Source: AC-32 sp963736055
Lineage (GTDB): Bacteria > Actinomycetota > Thermoleophilia > Gaiellales > Gaiellaceae
Assembly: GCA_963736055.1 (NCBI GenBank)
Contig: CAVTNM010000009.1
Span: 62,001-126,000, forward strand
DNA length: 64,000 bases
Direction: 5' to 3'
The translations under genes and the position numbers were made by a program. Positions 59,402 through 64,000 of this stretch are shown here, one piece after another. The notes beneath the pieces were generated by a model that was given only the letters and a program-made list of their open reading frames with translations, was not told where the DNA came from and did no database searches. The number at the start of each line of letters is the position of its first letter. The stretch's first letter is position 1.

Positions 59402-60669
59402 CGCGTCCCCGCGGGTTCGTCGTCGTCACCGGCAGCGAGCTCGTCCGCGGCGACCGCAGGGACCTGAACGGCCCGTACCTGGCGCAGGAGCTCGTGCGGC
59501 TGGGCGTCGAGCCCGCACGGATCGCGATCGTCGGCGACGACCCGCTCGAGCTGGAGGCGGCGTTGCGGGAAGGGGTCGAGGCGGATCTCTGCGTCGTCTC
59601 CGGCGGCCTCGGCCCGACCCACGACGACCGGACGGTAGAGATGGTCGCCCGGGTCGTAGAGCGCGGCCTCGTGGTCGACCCGGAGCTCGAAGCAGAGATC
59701 GAAGGCATCTCGCGCCGGATCGCCGAGCGCCTCGGGCGTCCGTACGCAGATTTCGCAGCGGGCGTACGCAAGCAGGCGACGCTGCCCGAGGGAGCCGAGG
59801 TGCTCGGCCTGGCGGGCACCGCCCCGGCGCTTGTGCTCCAGTGCACGAGCTCCGCAATCGTCGTTCTTCCCGGCCCGCCGCCCGAGCTGCGCCACCTCTG
59901 GCCGCGGGCGCTGGAGACCGAGCCGGTTCGGCGCGTGCTGGAGCGAGCCTCGGCGCCCGACCGGCGCGTGCTGCGCTTCTACGGCGCGAGCGAGTCCGAG
60001 ATCGCGCGAGCGCTCGAGGAGACCGGGGGAGAGGGCGACGGCGTCGTGGCGACGATCTGCGCGCGCGACTTCGAGATCCACGTGGACCTCGTCGCCGCGC
60101 CGGGAGGGGAAGGGCGGGCGGAGGAGCTGGCGGCCGGCCTGCGCGAGCTCGGCGCCCGGTACCTGTTCGCCGAGGACGAGCGACCCGTCGAGGAGATCGT
60201 CCTCGACGCTTGCCGAGCGCGCGGGCTGACCCTGGCGGCGGCGGAGTCCTGCACCGGCGGCCTCGTCGCGGCGCGGCTGACCTCGATCCCCGGCTCCAGC
60301 GAGGTGTTTCTCGGCGGCGTCGTCGCGTACTCGAACGAGGTCAAGGCCGACCAGCTCGGTGTGCCGGAGGACGTGCTCGAGCGGAACGGCGCCGTCTCGG
60401 CCGAGGCCGCCGCGGCCATGGCTTCGGGCGCGCGGGCAAGGCTCGGCGCAGGCGTGTCAATTGCGGTGACCGGCGTGGCCGGCCCGGGCGGCGGGACGGA
60501 CGCGAAGCCTGTCGGGCTGGTCTATCTGCACGCCGAGGGGCCTCAGGGGAGCCTCGCGCGGGAGCTCAATCTCCCGGGCGACCGTCAGGTGATCCGCGAC
60601 CGCGCGACTGCGTCGGCGCTCCACCTGCTGCGCACGCTTCTGGCACAGAGTCGTGACGAAGACGCGTGA
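59398..60669 (+). CDS. cinA: CinA-family competence/damage-inducible protein
   Basis: A 423-residue protein with the N-terminal molybdopterin-binding-like domain (VVVTGSELVRGDRRDLNGPYLAQELVRLG; VSGGLGPTHDDRTVEMVARV, both partly quoted) and the C-terminal amidohydrolase domain (AAAESCTGGLVAARLTSIPGSS; VAVTGVAGPGGGTDAKPVG). Such proteins recycle NMN or hydrolyse ADP-ribose. cinA next to recA is a classic pairing. TTG start overlaps the rodZ-like gene. Confidence 0.94.
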   Translation: MTRPRGFVVVTGSELVRGDRRDLNGPYLAQELVRLGVEPARIAIVGDDPLELEAALREGVEADLCVVSGGLGPTHDDRTVEMVARVVERGLVVDPELEAEIEGISRRIAERLGRPYADFAAGVRKQATLPEGAEVLGLAGTAPALVLQCTSSAIVVLPGPPPELRHLWPRALETEPVRRVLERASAPDRRVLRFYGASESEIARALEETGGEGDGVVATICARDFEIHVDLVAAPGGEGRAEELAAGLRELGARYLFAEDERPVEEIVLDACRARGLTLAAAESCTGGLVAARLTSIPGSSEVFLGGVVAYSNEVKADQLGVPEDVLERNGAVSAEAAAAMASGARARLGAGVSIAVTGVAGPGGGTDAKPVGLVYLHAEGPQGSLARELNLPGDRQVIRDRATASALHLLRTLLAQSRDEDA

Positions 60670-61229
60670 GGCTTCCTGCTAGCGTCGAAGGAGGTGAGCG
60701 ACTTCGGATCTTCTGTGCTCTGCGCCTCCCGGACGAGACCGCGAATCGGCTCGCGTCGTGGCAGTCCAGCGCGTTTCGCGGCGTGCCCGAGATCAGGCCG
60801 AGCCCGCGCGAGCACCTGCACGTCACGCTCGCGTTCCTGGGTCACAGGCCGGCGGAGGAGCTCGAGCCCATCGTCAGCGCTCTTCGCGACGCTGCGCGGG
60901 CCGTGGAGCCGGCGCGCCTGTCCGTGCGCGGCTACCGCGAGACGAGGAGCGTCGCCATGCTCACCTTCGACGACGAGGACCGCCGGGCCACGACGCTGGC
61001 GGCCGACCTGCACGAGCGGCTCGTCAGGCTCGGCGTCTACGAGCCCGAGCGGCGGAAATGGCTTCCGCACGTGACTGTGCTGCGCTTTCGCCGGCGTCCC
61101 GGGCTGCGCCCTGCGCTCCCGGAGCTGGAGCCGTTCGTGACGTCCGATGCGGCTGCTTTCCTTTCCCGACTACGCCCCGACGGGGCGCGATACGAAGTTC
61201 TCGAATCCGTGGCAGTGGGAGGTAGATGA
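60666..61229 (+). CDS. thpR: RNA 2',3'-cyclic phosphodiesterase
   Basis: A 187-residue 2H phosphoesterase. The two catalytic HxTx motifs are HLHVTLAFLGHRP (near 50) and PHVTVLRF (near 140), and RIFCALRLPDE lies near the N-terminus. It opens 2',3'-cyclic phosphate RNA ends and is often encoded between cinA and recA. GTG start overlaps cinA by 4 bp; stop overlaps recA by 4 bp. Confidence 0.92.
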   Translation: MRLPASVEGGERLRIFCALRLPDETANRLASWQSSAFRGVPEIRPSPREHLHVTLAFLGHRPAEELEPIVSALRDAARAVEPARLSVRGYRETRSVAMLTFDDEDRRATTLAADLHERLVRLGVYEPERRKWLPHVTVLRFRRRPGLRPALPELEPFVTSDAAAFLSRLRPDGARYEVLESVAVGGR

Positions 61230-62350
61230 CGGTGGACCGCGAGCAGGCTCTCGACACCGCGCTCGGCCAGATCGAGCGCCAGTTCGGCAAGGGCTCGGTG
61301 ATGCGCATGAACGATCAGGCCCAGGTTGCGATCGGCGCGATCTCGACGGGCTCGCTCTCGCTCGATCTCGCGCTGGGGATCGGCGGGCTGCCCCGCGGGC
61401 GCATCATCGAGGTCTTCGGGCCGGAATCCTCGGGGAAGACGACGCTCGTCTACCACGTCATTGCGGAGGCCCAGCGACGCGGCGGCATCTGCGCCTTCAT
61501 TGACGCCGAGCACGCGATGGACCCCGCCTACGCGAAGCGGATCGGCGTCAACATCGACGACCTCCTGGTCTCGCAGCCCGACACCGGCGAGCAGGCGCTC
61601 GAGATCGCCGAGCTGCTGATCCGCTCGGGCGCGCTCGACGTGGTCGCCGTCGACTCGGTCGCAGCGCTGACGCCGAAGGCGGAGATCGAGGGTGAGATGG
61701 GCGACTCCCACGTCGGCCTCCAGGCGCGGCTGATGAGCCAGGCGTTGCGCAAGCTGGCCGGCACGCTCAACCGCACCGACACCATCTGCCTGTTCACGAA
61801 CCAACTGCGCGAGAAGATCGGCGTCATGTTCGGCAACCCGGAGACAACGCCGGGAGGCCGCGCGCTCAAGTTCTACTCGTCGATACGCCTCGACATCCGG
61901 CGGATCGAGACGCTCAAGGACGGCGTCGAGGCCTTCGGCAACCGCGTCCGGGTCAAGGTGGTCAAGAACAAGGTCGCGCCGCCGTTCAAGCAGGCCGAGT
62001 TCGACATCATCTACGGCACCGGCATCTCCTGGGAGGGGACGGTGCTCGACGCCGCGCTCGAGCGGAAGGTCGTGCAGAAGTCCGGCTCGTACTTCAGCTT
62101 CGAGGACGAACGGCTCGGCCAGGGTCGCCAGAACGCGACCGCGTTCCTGCGCGAGCATCCGGACGTCTCGCAGCAGATCCTGGCGCGGCTCCAGGTGCTC
62201 GCGGGACCGGACCAGGTCGTCTCGGCGCGGCTCTTGCCGGAGGCTGCGGGAGATCCCGAGGCGAACGGGAAGCCCGCCCCCGAGCCGGAAGAGGCCGACG
62301 CCGAGGCCGAGCTCGCCGAGGCGCCGGAAGAGGTCGCCTCGAAGGCCTAG
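61226..62350 (+). CDS. recA: Recombinase A
   Basis: A 374-residue strand-exchange ATPase. Walker A is EVFGPESSGKTTLVYHV (near residues 65-80), with FIDAEHAMDPAYAKRIGVN, VDSVAALTPKAEIEGEMGD and TNQLREKIGVMFGNPETTPGG following. It also triggers LexA cleavage. No LexA box is obvious directly upstream because the gene is embedded in a coupled operon. The acidic tail is normal. ATG overlaps thpR by 4 bp. Confidence 0.98.
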   Translation: MTVDREQALDTALGQIERQFGKGSVMRMNDQAQVAIGAISTGSLSLDLALGIGGLPRGRIIEVFGPESSGKTTLVYHVIAEAQRRGGICAFIDAEHAMDPAYAKRIGVNIDDLLVSQPDTGEQALEIAELLIRSGALDVVAVDSVAALTPKAEIEGEMGDSHVGLQARLMSQALRKLAGTLNRTDTICLFTNQLREKIGVMFGNPETTPGGRALKFYSSIRLDIRRIETLKDGVEAFGNRVRVKVVKNKVAPPFKQAEFDIIYGTGISWEGTVLDAALERKVVQKSGSYFSFEDERLGQGRQNATAFLREHPDVSQQILARLQVLAGPDQVVSARLLPEAAGDPEANGKPAPEPEEADAEAELAEAPEEVASKA

Positions 62351-62770
62351 ATGGCGCCGAAACGGCCGCGCGCGCTCGAGGTGGCCACCCGGGCGCTCGC
62401 GAGGCGCGACTACTCGGAGCGCGGTCTGCGTGAGCGGCTGCGCCGTGCCGGCGTCGACCAGGGCGAGGAGGAACAGGCCCTCGAGGCTCTTCGTCGCGCG
62501 GGCGTGCTGGACGACTGCCGGTTCGCCCACTCCCGGGCGCAGACGCTCGCCGGGCGCGGGCAGGGTGACGCGGCGATCCGCTTCGACCTTCGGCGACAGG
62601 GCCTGGCAGCAGACGAGATCGAGGCCGCGGTGGCCTCGCTGGAGCCGGAGCGGGTCCGTGCGCAGCGGGTCGTCGCGCGGCGCGGAAGCGACGCCGCCAC
62701 AGCCCGTCTGCTGGCTCGTCGCGGCTTCGACGAGGACGTCGTCGAGGCGGCCGTTGCACACGAGGCCTGA
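62351..62770 (+). CDS. recX: RecX-like regulatory protein
   Basis: A 139-residue, helical-repeat protein that starts on the base after the recA stop. RDYSERGLRERLRRAGVDQGEEEQALEALRRAGVLDDCRFAHSRAQTLAGRG is typical of RecX (quoted in parts). RecX modulates RecA filament stability. It is shorter than many homologues, with a truncated C-terminal repeat. Confidence 0.88.
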   Translation: MAPKRPRALEVATRALARRDYSERGLRERLRRAGVDQGEEEQALEALRRAGVLDDCRFAHSRAQTLAGRGQGDAAIRFDLRRQGLAADEIEAAVASLEPERVRAQRVVARRGSDAATARLLARRGFDEDVVEAAVAHEA

Positions 62771-62783
62771 GCGCCGTTAGGAT
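62754..62783 (+). promoter_or_regulatory. Promoter candidate for rny
   Basis: TTGCAC (62754-62759), an 18-bp spacer and TAGGAT (62778-62783) lie at the recX end. Transcription would start near 62790, giving a leader of about 226 nt to the rny start. The leader has CCGCG-TTCCGG-CGCGG and CCCTG-AGG-CAGGG hairpins near its end but no gene or known riboswitch that I recognise. Confidence 0.5.
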
Positions 62784-63015
62784 AGTCAGGCTCCATCTAA
62801 CATTTTGCCTGCATCTAAGGTGTTTCCGAATCGGACGAGACCTTGAGAACAATCATGACGAGCGCGGGGGAGGCGAACACGAAGCGGCGGTGAGGTGATC
62901 CGCCTCGGCCAGGCACGCGCGCCTTGCCGACCCCCGATTCGAGCATGTCCCGGTGCAAGCGGTGCTGGATGGGCACCGCGTTCCGGCGCGGTAAACCCTG
63001 AGGCAGGGAGCGCGC

Positions 63016-64000
63016 ATGGTCGTCGTCATCGGGATAGTGATCGGCCTCGCGGTCGGAGCCGGCCTGGCCTTCTTGTCGCTGTACGCGTTCGCCGGCTCTC
63101 GGCTGGCGGCGGCCCGCCGGACCCGTCAGTTGCTCATCACGGACGCCAAGCGCGAGGCCGAGGCGCTGCGGCGCGAGGCGCAGATCGAGGCGCGGGAGGA
63201 ATCGGTCCGGCTGCGGGCGGAGATCGAGCAGGAGGTCGCCGATCGTCGCACCGAGATCTTGAAGCTCGAAGAGCGCGTCGTTGCCAAGGAAGAGGACATC
63301 GACGGGAAGCTCACCGAGCTGACCCGGCGCGAGCAGGGCATCGCAGACCGCGAGACGCACACCAGGCAGCTCCAGGAGGAGCTGAAGGAGGCGCGCGACG
63401 GCGAGCTCGTCGAGCTTCAGCGGATCTCGGGCATGACCGTCAACGAGGCGAAGACGCACCTGCTCGAGCGCTCGGAAGAGCTGATCCGCCACGAGCTCGC
63501 GCGCCGGGTCCGCCAGGCCGAGGAGGAGGCGCGCGCCGAGGCGAAGCGCAGAGCACGGAACCTGGTCGCCGACGCCCTCCAGCGCGTGGCCGCGAACCAC
63601 GCTTCGGAGACCACGGTCTCACTGATCGAGCTGCCGTCGGACGACATGAAGGGGCGGATCATCGGCCGCGAGGGCCGGAACATTCGTGCACTGGAGCACT
63701 TGACGGGGGTGGACGTGATCATCGACGACACCCCGCAGGCTGTCGTGCTCTCCTCCTTCGACGGCATCCGCCGCGAGGTGGCGAAGCTGACGCTCACGAA
63801 GCTGATCGAGGACGGCCGCATCCATCCGGCCCGGATCGAGGAGATGTACTACCAGTCGAAGGCGGAGATCGAGGAGGTCGTGCGCCAGGCCGGCGAGCAG
63901 GCGGTGTTCGAGGCCAACTGCGGCGACTTCCACGAGGAGCTGGTCAAGATCCTCGGCCGCCTGCGATTCCGTACGAGCTACGGGCAGAACGTGCTGAAGC
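63016..64000 (+). CDS. rny: Ribonuclease Y (N-terminal part; runs off the window)
   Basis: The first ~328 residues of RNase Y, the membrane endoribonuclease that starts mRNA decay. An N-terminal membrane helix (VVVIGIVIGLAVGAGLAFLSLYAF) is followed by a long coiled coil (TRQLLITDAKREAEALRREA...) and the KH domain (IELPSDDMKGRIIGREGRNIRALE, GVDVIIDDTP). The catalytic HD domain lies mostly beyond base 64000. GGGAG Shine-Dalgarno before the ATG. Linkage to recA-recX is common in this lineage. Confidence 0.94.
   Translation, partial: MVVVIGIVIGLAVGAGLAFLSLYAFAGSRLAAARRTRQLLITDAKREAEALRREAQIEAREESVRLRAEIEQEVADRRTEILKLEERVVAKEEDIDGKLTELTRREQGIADRETHTRQLQEELKEARDGELVELQRISGMTVNEAKTHLLERSEELIRHELARRVRQAEEEARAEAKRRARNLVADALQRVAANHASETTVSLIELPSDDMKGRIIGREGRNIRALEHLTGVDVIIDDTPQAVVLSSFDGIRREVAKLTLTKLIEDGRIHPARIEEMYYQSKAEIEEVVRQAGEQAVFEANCGDFHEELVKILGRLRFRTSYGQNVLK

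Overview
The window is about 64 kb of very GC-rich, gene-dense bacterial chromosome from a deep-branching actinobacterium. The best fit is Thermoleophilia (Gaiellales/Solirubrobacterales-like). Support: an actinobacterial integration host factor (mihF) beside gmk and rpoZ; a PyrK-dependent class 1B dihydroorotate dehydrogenase; a HelD helicase; many GTG/TTG starts; stop/start overlaps of a few bases; and many TANNNT -10 boxes lying 6-8 nt before start codons, the actinobacterial leaderless-mRNA pattern. There are no phages, IS elements, CRISPR arrays, rRNAs or tRNAs that I can recognise. The lineage is inferred from gene content, not from a database search.

Layout. 1-3.9 kb: carB (3' end)-pyrK-pyrD, mihF, gmk, rpoZ. 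3.9-10.5 kb: a secreted cupredoxin-like protein (minus), coaBC, then moxR-DUF58-transglutaminase-nucleotidyltransferase. 10.5-16.8 kb is the least orderly part: a TPR protein flanked by two copies of a structured repeat, a frameshifted pilB, a frameshifted dtd, two small minus-strand genes with duplicated 5' leaders, a sigma-70 factor, two small hypothetical genes, a possible dtd remnant and a 0.6-kb gene-poor gap. 16.8-19.5 kb: helD and a padR pair. 19.5-30.4 kb: rimP-nusA-ylxR-infB-(third repeat)-ylxP-//-rbfA-nrnA-truB-ribF, interrupted by a minus-strand block (LVIVD protein, ECF sigma factor and membrane partner). 30.4-36.6 kb: two zinc-ribbon micro-proteins, a gamma-glutamyltranspeptidase-like gene, rpsO-pnp, dsbB-dsbA. 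36.6-42.2 kb: a small metalloprotease, M16 peptidase-dapB-lipoprotein-dapA, HD-GYP protein. 42.3-46.8 kb: rnj, an unknown gene, ribokinase, nucleoside hydrolase. 46.9-58.6 kb: peptide-binding protein, lysR, ftsK and a BMP-type (nucleoside-like) ABC importer with two binding proteins. 58.7-64 kb: rodZ-like, cinA-thpR-recA-recX and the 5' part of rny.

How the genes work together. Three themes dominate: nucleotide supply (pyrimidine synthesis, guanylate kinase, and a plausible nucleoside import-hydrolysis-ribose phosphorylation route); transcription, ribosome maturation and RNA decay (nusA, rimP, infB, rbfA, truB, rpsO, pnp, rnj, rny, nrnA, ylxR, rpoZ, sigma factors, helD); and DNA transactions (ftsK, cinA, recA, recX, mihF).

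The most unusual features are non-coding. (1) A three-copy structured repeat carries a 12-bp-stem hairpin in which two substitutions compensate each other; in two copies the adjacent gene end is duplicated on the far side of the element. (2) A second two-hairpin repeat, with compensatory and G-U changes, sits directly after two successive stop codons around the ribokinase gene. (3) A terminator/anti-terminator-like structure and a 35-bp tandem duplication lie before rimP-nusA. (4) Two mutually exclusive hairpins, one holding the Shine-Dalgarno, lie before pnp. (5) Four otherwise conserved genes (pilB, dtd, nusA, the peptide-binding protein) each carry a +1 frameshift, which probably reflects sequence error at least in part.
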